Notes under the pieces: generated by a model
Database searches by the model: none
Told to the model about the DNA's origin: nothing
The model's input: only the letters and a program-made list of their open reading frames with translations
In this document: one piece after another, positions 1 to 6,897 of the stretch
Layout of the letters: the number at the start of each line of letters is the position of its first letter
How positions within the stretch are numbered: position 1 is the stretch's first letter
Program-made: the position numbers and the translations under genes
Assembly: GCA_047631095.1 (NCBI GenBank)
Contig: JBLHZD010000115.1
Coordinates: 1 to 11,198 of the forward strand
Source of the DNA: JABJJH01 sp047631095
Lineage (GTDB): Bacteria > Pseudomonadota > Alphaproteobacteria > UBA8366 > GCA-2717185
DNA length: 11,198 nt
Reading direction: 5' to 3'

Positions 1-1215
1 GCCATCGCGCTGGCGGGCGGCGCTGTAACAGCCGAACAGATTCGCGACATGCTGGGACTGGCGGACCGCAACGCCGTGTTCGACCTCTTCGACACCTTAA
101 TGGCGGGCGATATCGCCGATGCGCTGTCGCGCTTCGAGATTATGTATCGCGACGGCGCGGATCCGGTCATTGTGTTGCAGGATTTACTGGACGTCACTTA
201 CTGGCTAACCCGCGTTAAGGTCTCGCCTGAAATCGCCAATGCGCCCGGCGTTCCCGAGATGGAACGCACCCGTGGCACGGAGATGGCGACGGCGTTACCT
301 ATGCCTGTCCTTACCCGAAATTGGCAAATGTTGTTGAAAGGGCTGGGCGAAACGCAAAATGCGTCCGCGCCCCTGCAAGCTGCGGAAATGACGTTAATTC
401 GCATCGCGTATGCGGCCGACGTCCCGCCACCGGCGGAACTTGCCCGGCGTCTTCAGTCAGATGCGGCGAAGACCGCAGCGCCCCCCGCGTCCTCCGCTTC
501 CCCAGCGCCAAGCGCTGCGCCGCAACCATCGGCCAGCCTGCCGGACCAACGAAGCACGCTTTCAACGCCGCCTGTTATTGATCCCGTCATAGCGCCCATC
601 GCTGACCCCATCATTGATATAGACGATGCACCGACGCCACCGGATATATCGGAAAGTGATTATGCGGCCTCACCGCCGCCAGACGCGATCGCAACACCCG
701 CAGAGGAATACGGGTCAAACGAAACGCCGGACGGCGCGCTCGACCCCGCTGCGGAACCGACGCAGGCCTTCTCGCACCCAACGAGTTTTAAGGCCGTTGT
801 CGGACTATTCGAAGATCATCGCGAAGGCATCTTAACCAAACATTTGCAGCATGACGTTCATTTGGTCGCCTTTGAAACAGGCCGGGTGGAATTTCGCCCA
901 ACGGAAATGGCGCCACGGGATTTGGCCAGCAAATTAAGCCAGCATTTGACGACATGGACCGGTATGCGGTGGATTATCAGCGTCTCCAGCGAGCCAGGCG
1001 AGCCGACATTGGCGCAACAACACGAGACTCTGGAGGCCGCACGCCTTCTCAAAGCGGAATCGCATCCGATGGTCGGCGCCGTCAGATCTCATTTTCCCGG
1101 CGCGACCGTGAAAAGCGTCACGATGCGCGATCCAAAAACCCAATCAAACCCAACAGACAACGCATCGGATTCTGACCCGATTCTCGACATTCCCAAAGGA
1201 GGGGCGCAACAATGA
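1..1215 (+). CDS. dnaX: DNA polymerase III subunit tau (DnaX), 3' part, cut by the window edge
   Basis: The reading frame is open from base 1, so the gene starts upstream; 404 codons are visible. The protein is the clamp-loader/tau subunit that couples the DnaB helicase and the polymerase cores at the fork. The visible part opens with the VTAEQIRDMLGLADR motif typical of the end of the DnaX ATPase/lid region, followed by the helical oligomerisation domain (about residues 17-140 of the fragment). A long Pro/Ala/Ser-rich linker comes next (about 140-257), then a C-terminal globular domain starting near SFKAVVGLFEDHREGI. The linker and C-terminal domain show that this is the long tau form. I see no A-AAA-AAG slippery run in the fragment, so there is no sign here of programmed frameshifting to gamma. 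The stop overlaps the ybaB start in an ATGA, indicating translational coupling. Confidence 0.95.
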   Translation, partial: AIALAGGAVTAEQIRDMLGLADRNAVFDLFDTLMAGDIADALSRFEIMYRDGADPVIVLQDLLDVTYWLTRVKVSPEIANAPGVPEMERTRGTEMATALPMPVLTRNWQMLLKGLGETQNASAPLQAAEMTLIRIAYAADVPPPAELARRLQSDAAKTAAPPASSASPAPSAAPQPSASLPDQRSTLSTPPVIDPVIAPIADPIIDIDDAPTPPDISESDYAASPPPDAIATPAEEYGSNETPDGALDPAAEPTQAFSHPTSFKAVVGLFEDHREGILTKHLQHDVHLVAFETGRVEFRPTEMAPRDLASKLSQHLTTWTGMRWIISVSSEPGEPTLAQQHETLEAARLLKAESHPMVGAVRSHFPGATVKSVTMRDPKTQSNPTDNASDSDPILDIPKGGAQQ

Positions 1216-1535
1216 AAAACCTTGGCCAAATCATGAAACAGGCCCAGGAAATGCAGACCAAGATGACTGAGATGCAGGAAAACCTCGCAACCGTGGAGGT
1301 AACCGGCGAATCAGCCGCTGGCATGGTGCAGGTCACGCTCAATGGTAAGGGCGGCATGACCGGCTTAAAAATCGATCCGACGTTGATCGATCCAAACGAT
1401 GCGGAAGTTTTGGAGGATTTGATTACAGCGGCGCATAATGACGCGCGCGCCAAGGTCGACGCCCACATGCAGGAAGAAACGTCCAAAATGATGGGCGGCG
1501 TCCAGCTTCCTCCTGGCTTCAAAATGCCGTTCTAG
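1212..1535 (+). CDS. ybaB: YbaB/EbfC family nucleoid-associated protein
   Basis: A 107-residue protein of the YbaB/EbfC family, small dimeric DNA-binding proteins associated with the nucleoid. The N-terminal half is a Met/Gln-rich helix (KNLGQIMKQAQEMQTKM). A beta segment with VEVTGESAAGMVQVTLNGKG and the conserved LKIDPTLIDPND segment follow, and the tail is the usual Gly/Pro/Met-rich end (LPPGFKMPF). Length and ends match the family. The ATG at 1212 overlaps the dnaX stop by four bases. It is preceded by an AAAGGAGG ribosome site at 1195-1202, about nine bases upstream. The dnaX-ybaB-recR order is widespread in bacteria, which strongly supports the call. The cellular role of the family is only loosely defined. 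Confidence 0.95.
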   Translation: MKNLGQIMKQAQEMQTKMTEMQENLATVEVTGESAAGMVQVTLNGKGGMTGLKIDPTLIDPNDAEVLEDLITAAHNDARAKVDAHMQEETSKMMGGVQLPPGFKMPF

Positions 1536-1571
1536 CACGGCGCCCTCTGGACTGCCTTACACCGTGTACCC

Positions 1572-2156
1572 ATGACAGATATCGAACGCCTTATTCGGTT
1601 GCTTTCCCGCTTGCCGGGCCTTGGCCCCCGGTCCGCCCGGCGCGCGGCGCTTCACTTGATCCGAAAACGCGATACGTTATTGGACCCCTTGGCGCGCGCA
1701 ATGGCGGACGCCGCCGCCAATATTCAGACCTGTGGGACCTGTGGCAATATCGACGCCATCGACCCCTGCGCAATTTGCTGCGACCCAAAGCGCGACACGA
1801 CGATTTTATGCGCTGTCGAAGGCATCGCCGACCTTTGGGCGCTGGATCGCGCTGGCATTTTTTCCGGAAAATTTCATGTCCTCGGCGGTGTTTTGTCGGC
1901 GCTGGATGGCGTCGGGCCTGAAGATTTGAATATTGGAAAACTTGTCGAACGCGCCCAATCGGAAACAGTGACCGAGGTCATTTTGGCGATGAATATGACG
2001 GTCGATGGCCAGACGACCGCGCATTATGTTTCCGAACGCCTGTCTTCCGCCAATGTGCGCATTACGCGGTTGGCGCATGGCGTACCGGTCGGCGGCGAAC
2101 TGGATTACCTTGACGACGGCACCCTTTCTGCCGCGCTCCGCGCCCGACACGAATAA
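1572..2156 (+). CDS. recR: Recombination mediator protein RecR
   Basis: RecR works with RecO (and RecF) to load RecA on SSB-coated single-stranded DNA at gaps. The 194-residue protein has all family parts in order: a helix-hairpin-helix with LPGLGPRSA (residues 14-22), a four-cysteine zinc site (C54, C57, C66, C69), a Toprim domain starting at VEGIADLWALDR (82-93) with the AMNMTVDGQTTAHYV stretch (139-153), and the C-terminal Walker-B-like segment LAHGVPVGGELDYLDDGTL. Length matches the family (about 200). The ATG at 1572 lies 36 bases after ybaB. I see no good Shine-Dalgarno there, but the start TDIERLIRLLSRLPGLG fits RecR N-termini. It is the third gene of the dnaX-ybaB-recR run and is probably co-transcribed with it. 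Confidence 0.96.
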   Translation: MTDIERLIRLLSRLPGLGPRSARRAALHLIRKRDTLLDPLARAMADAAANIQTCGTCGNIDAIDPCAICCDPKRDTTILCAVEGIADLWALDRAGIFSGKFHVLGGVLSALDGVGPEDLNIGKLVERAQSETVTEVILAMNMTVDGQTTAHYVSERLSSANVRITRLAHGVPVGGELDYLDDGTLSAALRARHE

Positions 2157-2179
2157 CCCCGACGCCAGGCTCCGCCGTT

Positions 2180-2209
2180 TTGTCGTCGTATTTTCGTCTA
2201 AATTATGAT
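2180..2209 (+). promoter_or_regulatory. Possible sigma-70-type promoter for the DUF4139 gene
   Basis: TTGTCG (2180-2185) and TATGAT (2204-2209) are spaced 18 bases apart, 38 bases before the first candidate start codon at 2248. They match the consensus at 4/6 and 5/6 positions. The 91-base gap after recR is the first real break in the run of genes, so a promoter here makes sense. The assignment rests on consensus matching only. Confidence 0.4.
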
Positions 2210-2247
2210 CGGATGTTACGCGATACCCATTCGGGAGGGGACCGAAC

Positions 2248-3699
2248 ATGAAAACAGGAGACGCCAATATGCGCATTCATTTAAGTCCGACGACGTCCGC
2301 GATTTCCGCTCTGGCGCTCTCGTTCTTTGCACTCACCGCCACCGCCGCCGACCTGGTCATTTCGCCATCGGCGCGTATGGGGCTGGACTTAACAATCTAT
2401 AATAACAATCTGGCGCTTATCCGCGACACCAGGGAGATCGATTTCTCCAAAGGCCCAACCACGCTCCAGCTCCCCGGTGTCACCGAAGCGATTAACCCCT
2501 CCAGCGTTTTTTTCGAACAGACGCCCGCGCGCGCGTTGAACATTCTTGAAGTTAATTTCGACGCCAAAACCCTGAGCTGGGACTATCTGCTTCGAAAAGC
2601 GATTGGACAAACCGTGCGCTTTAAATCCAAGCGTCGCGACGATAGCACTGAACATCCCTCTGAAGGCGTCTTGCTGGACGTGTCCGGCAGCTACGCGCTT
2701 GTGGAAAGCAACGGCGAGGCGCGCAATCTTTCCAAGAACAAAATCATATTGTCTATGCCGCCTGGCCCCCGACAGCTAAAGCCTTCCTTGTCGGTGCGCG
2801 GCGTCGCGACGTCGAATGCAAAAACGAATTTCGCCCTCACCTATATGACCGGCGGGCTGAGTTGGCGGTCAGACTATGTCGGCCGATTAAATATGGACGA
2901 GACAGCGCTCCAGTTGAGCAGTTACGTCACTTTGAACAACACGACCAGCGCGGGTTTCGAAAAGGCCAGCGTCCGGGTTGTCGCGGGGACCGTGAACCAG
3001 ACGCGGCGAGCGCAGCCGCGGCGGGGGCGCATTGAGGCGCTCGCATCGAAAGCATTTTCCGCACAGGATGTCGTTGAAACGCCCGTGTCCGACGTGCATG
3101 TCATTTCCGTCGGAGAAAACCTGACGCTTGGCCCCAAGCAGTCGAAACAGATCGCCTTATTTCAAGCCGACAGTATTCCCGTCGTTAAGGAATACCGACT
3201 GGAAAATAACAGCGCGTCCTACAATCGCGCTTATCCGGCGCCGCTGCGGGACAACCCAACGATCCGCTATATCTTCAAGAATGACGCCAAATCCGAATTG
3301 GGCCGCGTCCTGCCCGCCGGCGTGATCCGCCTGTACGCCCAAACCCGTAAAGCGCCCGTCTTTGTTGGCGAAACGTCCCTGCCCCATACGGCGCGCGGCG
3401 AAACAGTCCGCCTGGCGACGGGGCGCGCCTTTGAAATAACCGCCGAACGCCGCCAGACTCATTACCGGCGCTCGGGTCTTCCAAAAGGCGTCTTCGAGTC
3501 GGAGCACGAAATCAAAATTCGCAACGGCAAAAAGAAACCTGTGAGCGTCTATGTAAACGAGCGCATCCCCGGTGAATGGCGGATTCTTTCGGAATCCCAA
3601 TCCCATGAGACGCCGCAATCCAACATAGCGGTTTGGCGAGTCGACGTCCCGGCGAACGGAGAAGCATCCATCCGCTACAGCGTTCGCGTACAATTTTAG
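2248..3699 (+). CDS. Exported DUF4139 domain-containing protein
   Basis: A 483-residue protein with an N-terminal export signal: a short polar start, a hydrophobic core AISALALSFFALT and an Ala-x-Ala site near residues 31-34, predicting release to the periplasm or envelope. The mature part is beta-rich and resembles the DUF4139 family. Visible hallmarks are TGGLSWRSDY (201-210), the segment LNNTTSAGFEKASVRVVAG (229-247), VNERIPGEW near the C-terminus, and an end VRVQF with a terminal aromatic residue. The family's molecular function is not known, and I see no catalytic motif. Two starts are possible: ATG 2248 with GGGAGGGG (2233-2240), and ATG 2269 with AGGAG (2256-2260), eight bases before it. 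The second gives a signal peptide beginning MRIHLSP, which looks equally natural. The gene sits between recR and def and is unrelated to either in function. Confidence 0.82.
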   Translation: MKTGDANMRIHLSPTTSAISALALSFFALTATAADLVISPSARMGLDLTIYNNNLALIRDTREIDFSKGPTTLQLPGVTEAINPSSVFFEQTPARALNILEVNFDAKTLSWDYLLRKAIGQTVRFKSKRRDDSTEHPSEGVLLDVSGSYALVESNGEARNLSKNKIILSMPPGPRQLKPSLSVRGVATSNAKTNFALTYMTGGLSWRSDYVGRLNMDETALQLSSYVTLNNTTSAGFEKASVRVVAGTVNQTRRAQPRRGRIEALASKAFSAQDVVETPVSDVHVISVGENLTLGPKQSKQIALFQADSIPVVKEYRLENNSASYNRAYPAPLRDNPTIRYIFKNDAKSELGRVLPAGVIRLYAQTRKAPVFVGETSLPHTARGETVRLATGRAFEITAERRQTHYRRSGLPKGVFESEHEIKIRNGKKKPVSVYVNERIPGEWRILSESQSHETPQSNIAVWRVDVPANGEASIRYSVRVQF

Positions 3700-3721
3700 C
3701 ACCGCGCCTGCGCGCCATTAT

Positions 3722-3769
3722 ATTATGGTCGAATCGCATGTCTTGACGTCGTGCTGATTCGACCATAAT
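3722..3769. repeat. 14-bp perfect inverted repeat upstream of def
   Basis: ATTATGGTCGAATC (3722-3735) and its exact reverse complement (3756-3769) are separated by 20 bases. The inner part can pair further (GCA 3736-3738 with TGC 3752-3754 past one bulged base), giving a strong stem-loop. It lies 22 bases after the DUF4139 stop and about 60 bases before def. No T-run follows on either strand, so it is not a classical intrinsic terminator. It could be an operator, a processing site or a small inserted palindrome. Confidence 0.75.
3743..3769 (+). promoter_or_regulatory. Weak candidate promoter for def-fmt-truA, overlapping the inverted repeat
   Basis: TTGACG (3743-3748) lies in the loop of the inverted repeat. 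CATAAT (3764-3769) lies in its right arm and matches TATAAT at 5/6, but the spacing is only 15 bases. If real, a protein bound to the palindrome would directly control the def operon. An alternative -10-like AATAAT lies at 3808-3813 with no good -35. Confidence 0.25.
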
Positions 3770-3832
3770 TACACTATCACTGAACATTGCGTAATCAGTA
3801 TCGTCGTAATAATTGTCGTTAGGGACAAGCCC

Positions 3833-4357
3833 GTGGCCATTCGCCCCATTATCATAGCGCCCGACCCGCGCTTGAAACTTATAAGCAAGCCCGTCAGGGG
3901 CGTGGACGCAGATATCGCGGCGTTGATGGCTGATATGCTGGAAACGATGTATGACGCGCCAGGCATCGGCTTGGCGGCGCCGCAGATTGGCGTCGCGTCG
4001 CGCATTATCGTGGTGGATACCGCGCGCAAGGACGAAGATCCAGCGCCCCTGCAAATGGCGAACCCGGTGCTTCTCGACGCCTCTGAAGAATTATGGGCCT
4101 ATGAGGAGGGATGTTTATCCCTGCCGGAATATTACGCCGAGATTGAACGGCCCGCCAGAATACGCGTTTCCTACCTGGATGAAACCAATACGAAACGCGA
4201 AATCGAAGCCGAAGAGATCGTCGCGACCTGCATCCTTCATGAAATGGATCATCTCGACGGCACCTTGTTCGTTGACCATATCTCAACGCTAAAACGAAAT
4301 ATGATTCTTCGTAAACTGGTTAAAATTAAAAAACTGAAGCAGCAAGACGCCGCCTGA
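3833..4357 (+). CDS. def: Peptide deformylase
   Basis: A cytoplasmic metalloenzyme that removes the formyl group from the N-terminal methionine of new proteins. All three family motifs are present in the 174-residue protein: GIGLAAPQ (residues 44-51), EGCLSLP (92-98) with the metal-binding Cys94, and HEMDH (136-140) supplying two His ligands and the catalytic Glu137. The residue before the last motif is Leu rather than the common Gln. The C-terminal end is Lys-rich (KLVKIKKLKQQ), as is usual. The start is GTG at 3833, supported by AGGGA (3821-3825) seven bases upstream; AIRPIIIAPDPRLK then matches deformylase N-termini. It is followed 35 bases later by fmt, its functional partner: Fmt adds the formyl group that Def removes. 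Confidence 0.97.
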   Translation: MAIRPIIIAPDPRLKLISKPVRGVDADIAALMADMLETMYDAPGIGLAAPQIGVASRIIVVDTARKDEDPAPLQMANPVLLDASEELWAYEEGCLSLPEYYAEIERPARIRVSYLDETNTKREIEAEEIVATCILHEMDHLDGTLFVDHISTLKRNMILRKLVKIKKLKQQDAA

Positions 4358-4392
4358 ACCAACGCAGCGCCGCGACCATTCGAGTATTAAAA

Positions 4393-5325
4393 ATGCGCAT
4401 CGCCTATATGGGTACGCCCGACTTTGCGGTGAGCGCACTCGCCGCCCTGATTGACGCCGGTCACGATATCGTCTGTGTCTACGCGCAGCCGCCCCGCCCT
4501 GCCGGACGGGGGCAAAAGCCACGCCCCAGCCCGGTCCAGAAATTCGCCGAAGATCACGATATCGAAGTGCGCACGCCCGCGTCGTTGAAAGACCCAACGG
4601 CACAAGAAGCATTCGCCGCTTTGGACCTCGACGTTGCGGTCATCGCCGCCTATGGCCTGATCCTGCCCAAAGCCATTCTGGACGCCCCGCGGCTGGGCTG
4701 CGTCAATATTCACGCCTCCCTGTTGCCGCGCTGGCGCGGCGCCGCGCCAATCCAACGCGCAATTGAGGCGGGCGACCCGGAAACCGGGGTGAGCATCATG
4801 CAAATGGACAAGGGCCTCGATACAGGCGGCGTTGTAACGATGCGACCCCTCCCCATCACGGTCGATACCAATGCGGGCGAATTGCATGACGCGCTGGCCG
4901 CCCTGGGCGCTGAAATGATCGTTCCAGCGTTAGCCGGGCTGGATAACGGGTCGCTGGCGGCGACGCCACAATCCGCAGAGGGCGTCACCTACGCCGCCAA
5001 GATCGAAAAATCCGACGGCCGTCTGGACTGGCGCCAACCCGCGCCCACGCTCGACCGCGCCATCCGCGCGTTTACTCCCTGGCCCGGCGCCTGGTGTGAG
5101 CTGGACGGCGCACGGGTTAAAATTTTACGCGCAACGCCGCTCAGCGGCGCCAGTGACGCGCCGGGTATTGCGCCGGGTGTCGCGCTCGACGACCAGCTAA
5201 CCATCGCCTGTGGCGACGACAGCGCCTTGCGGTTGGAGCGGCTCCAGCGCGAAGGCCGCAAACCCGCCAATGCAGACGCCTTTCTGCGCGGACATCCTGT
5301 TCCCAAGGGGAGCCCGTTCACATGA
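4393..5325 (+). CDS. fmt: Methionyl-tRNA formyltransferase
   Basis: Fmt transfers a formyl group from 10-formyl-tetrahydrofolate to initiator Met-tRNA. The 310-residue protein starts with the Rossmann-like MRIAYMGTPDFAVSAL and carries VYAQPPRPAGRGQK (residues 29-42). The catalytic core VNIHASLLPRWRGAAPIQ (104-121) provides Asn105 and His107, and GLDTGG provides Asp143. A C-terminal tRNA-binding domain begins near residue 205 and contains the RAFTPWPGAWCEL segment. Length is normal. The ribosome site before ATG 4393 is poor, so expression may depend on readthrough from def. The last bases overlap truA by four (ATGA). Confidence 0.97.
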   Translation: MRIAYMGTPDFAVSALAALIDAGHDIVCVYAQPPRPAGRGQKPRPSPVQKFAEDHDIEVRTPASLKDPTAQEAFAALDLDVAVIAAYGLILPKAILDAPRLGCVNIHASLLPRWRGAAPIQRAIEAGDPETGVSIMQMDKGLDTGGVVTMRPLPITVDTNAGELHDALAALGAEMIVPALAGLDNGSLAATPQSAEGVTYAAKIEKSDGRLDWRQPAPTLDRAIRAFTPWPGAWCELDGARVKILRATPLSGASDAPGIAPGVALDDQLTIACGDDSALRLERLQREGRKPANADAFLRGHPVPKGSPFT

Positions 5326-6146
5326 CCCGATGGCGGATCACCGTGGAGTATGACGGCGCCGCCTTCGTCGGGTGGCAGCGACAGAAAAACGGGTGGTCCG
5401 CCCAGGGCGCGTTGGAGCGCGCGATCCTGAATTTCTCTCAAGAAACCGTCACCATCTTTGGCGCGGGGCGCACGGATTCCGGCGTTCACGCCCTTGGCCA
5501 GGTCGCGCATTTCGACCTGGACAAGAACACCAAACCAGATACGGTTCGCGATGCGTTGAACTATCATATGCGCGAAGACCCCATCATTGTGTTGGACGCC
5601 ACTGAGGCCGCGCCGGATTTTCATGCGCGCATTTCTGCGACAGGACGCCATTACCTCTACCGAATTTTAAACCGCCGCGCGGCCCCCGCCGTCGATCTGG
5701 GGCGCGTCTGGCATGTGCCTCGACCGCTGGACACGGACGCTATGCACGAGGCCGCGCAACGGCTGATCGGGCGCCATGACTTCACCAGTTTCCGCGCGTC
5801 TCATTGTCAGGCCTTGTCGCCGGTAAAGACGATGGATCGGATCACCGTATCGCGCGCCGCCGACGAAATTCATATCCACGCCGCCGCGCGGTCCTTCCTG
5901 CATCATCAGATGCGCAATATCACCGGCACTTTGGGTTTTGTTGGCGAAGGCAAGTGGAGCGCCGATGATGTATCGTACGCCTTAGAGGCCCGTGACCGCG
6001 CCGCCGCCGGTCCGACCGCCCCGCCACAGGGACTGTATCTTGTCGCGGTCGATTATACCGAACGGCCAGAATCCAAACCATCATCCGAATCATCATCCGC
6101 GTCGCCGTCTGATTCCTCGGATGCTGTTTCCCGAAACGAGATATAA
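5322..6146 (+). CDS. truA: tRNA pseudouridine(38-40) synthase TruA, with an unusual Ser-rich tail
   Basis: TruA converts uridines 38-40 of the tRNA anticodon arm to pseudouridine. The start RWRITVEYDGAAFVGWQRQ and the catalytic motif GAGRTDSGVHALGQVAHF, with nucleophile Asp52, are textbook. Further family landmarks are GRHYLYRILNR (109-119), HDFTSF (152-157) and the C-terminal SFLHHQMRNITGTL. The conserved domain ends at GLYLVAVDY (237-245), where alphaproteobacterial TruA proteins normally stop. Here a 29-residue Ser/Asp/Pro-rich tail follows (246-274). This tail is coded exactly where a small minus-strand gene overlaps (6053-6146), so it may be a by-product of stop loss or of the overlap. 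The ATG overlaps the fmt stop; AAGGGGAG at 5305-5312 is a good ribosome site. Confidence 0.96.
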   Translation: MTRWRITVEYDGAAFVGWQRQKNGWSAQGALERAILNFSQETVTIFGAGRTDSGVHALGQVAHFDLDKNTKPDTVRDALNYHMREDPIIVLDATEAAPDFHARISATGRHYLYRILNRRAAPAVDLGRVWHVPRPLDTDAMHEAAQRLIGRHDFTSFRASHCQALSPVKTMDRITVSRAADEIHIHAAARSFLHHQMRNITGTLGFVGEGKWSADDVSYALEARDRAAAGPTAPPQGLYLVAVDYTERPESKPSSESSSASPSDSSDAVSRNEI

Positions 6147-6274
6147 GCGACATACCCGACGAACAATACGCCCGCCGCGACAAACGCAGCGACCATACCA
6201 AACGCGCGCTCCGCCACGATCAGCAACGCCAACGCGGCGCCCGTCATCACCATTCGTTTTAGTAAATCCATCAT
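6053..6274 (-). CDS. Small membrane protein with acidic C-terminal tail, unrecognised
   Basis: A 73-residue protein that I do not recognise. After MMDLLKRM comes a long hydrophobic stretch (about residues 10-47), interrupted only by ER near 22-23, so one long or two short membrane segments are likely. The tail (about 48-73) is strongly acidic and Asp/Ser-rich. It is probably the last gene of the dapD-dapE-membrane protein operon, 53 bases after its upstream neighbour. The start at 6274 is preceded by AGGA and GGAG, and that ribosome-site region is present twice in tandem. Its stop (6053-6055) falls exactly at the last conserved codons of truA on the other strand, so its acidic tail is antisense to the Ser-rich TruA tail. 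Hydrophobic profile and ribosome site support a real gene, but the coding evidence for the tail is weak. Confidence 0.6.
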   Translation of the reverse strand: MMDLLKRMVMTGAALALLIVAERAFGMVAAFVAAGVLFVGYVAYISFRETASEESDGDADDDSDDGLDSGRSV

Positions 6275-6306
6275 GGCGTCCTAATCTCCGGGCGTCCTAA
6301 TCTCCG
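6275..6306. repeat. 16-bp perfect tandem duplication in a ribosome-site region
   Basis: GGCGTCCTAATCTCCG occurs at 6275-6290 and again at 6291-6306 without gap or mismatch. Read on the minus strand each unit carries GGAG and AGGA, and the proximal unit ends directly at the start codon of the small membrane protein (6274). The duplication therefore doubles its ribosome-binding region. Confidence 0.9.
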
Positions 6307-6327
6307 GCGCCCTTACCGACACGGCGA

Positions 6328-6897
6328 TCAATGGAGCAGATTATAGCTCACGGCGTGAATAATCTGGCCGATCAAAAATTCCGCCCCGACCATAGCGACC
6401 GGCAAGGAGCCCGTTACATCCAACCCGACGCTTGCGATAAACCATTGATACGTCATCATAAAAATAACCACCGCAAAGCTAATTAAGCTTAGCATCCCTT
6501 CCGGAATAATTCCTGATTCCCGAAGTAAAAGGATAACGACGTAAATACCGATCTGGATCGCCGCCGACCAGTTATAGGCGACGATATATCGGATAAATTT
6601 ATCTTCTCGCTCGAACGTCGCCGCTGCATAGGACACTAATAGCGGCCAGACCGCCCACCCGATGACATAGGCCGAACTTTCAACAACCACGACCCGGAAA
6701 ATTCCAGCGTCCTGAAAATAGGGCGTCGGCGCAAACGCCAAAAGCAACACATAGCCGGGTAGAACAATAAGGGCGCAGTAGAACGACTTCCAGAACCCGT
6801 CCTCGGAATCGTCCAACCATTCGATCCCTTTTGGATCGCGAATAAGAAGTCGCCACACGCCATAAAGCGAAAGCTGAACTTCCTGCTTCGATATCAT
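6328..6897 (-). CDS. Multi-pass inner membrane protein, unrecognised (Yip1-like topology)
   Basis: A 189-residue protein with a cytoplasmic-looking N-terminal part (residues 1-35, charged, including DDSEDGFWKSF) and about five hydrophobic segments: near 37-56, 66-92, 105-126, 131-157 and 163-184. There is no signal peptide and no catalytic motif that I can identify. The N-terminal amphipathic region followed by a bundle of helices resembles Yip1-type or similar small membrane families, but I would not assign it to one. Its ATG overlaps the dapE stop in ATGA, so it is translationally coupled to dapE and part of the dap operon. This placement may mean a link to cell-wall precursor supply, but nothing in the sequence shows it. 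Confidence 0.8.
   Translation of the reverse strand: MISKQEVQLSLYGVWRLLIRDPKGIEWLDDSEDGFWKSFYCALIVLPGYVLLLAFAPTPYFQDAGIFRVVVVESSAYVIGWAVWPLLVSYAAATFEREDKFIRYIVAYNWSAAIQIGIYVVILLLRESGIIPEGMLSLISFAVVIFMMTYQWFIASVGLDVTGSLPVAMVGAEFLIGQIIHAVSYNLLH

Noticed and set aside
1..1215. Programmed frameshift in dnaX giving a gamma form
   Set aside because: No A-AAA-AAG-type slippery run is visible in this part of the gene. The upstream part is outside the window.
3722..3769. Rho-independent terminator after the DUF4139 gene
   Set aside because: The stem is strong but long-looped, and no T-run follows on either strand.
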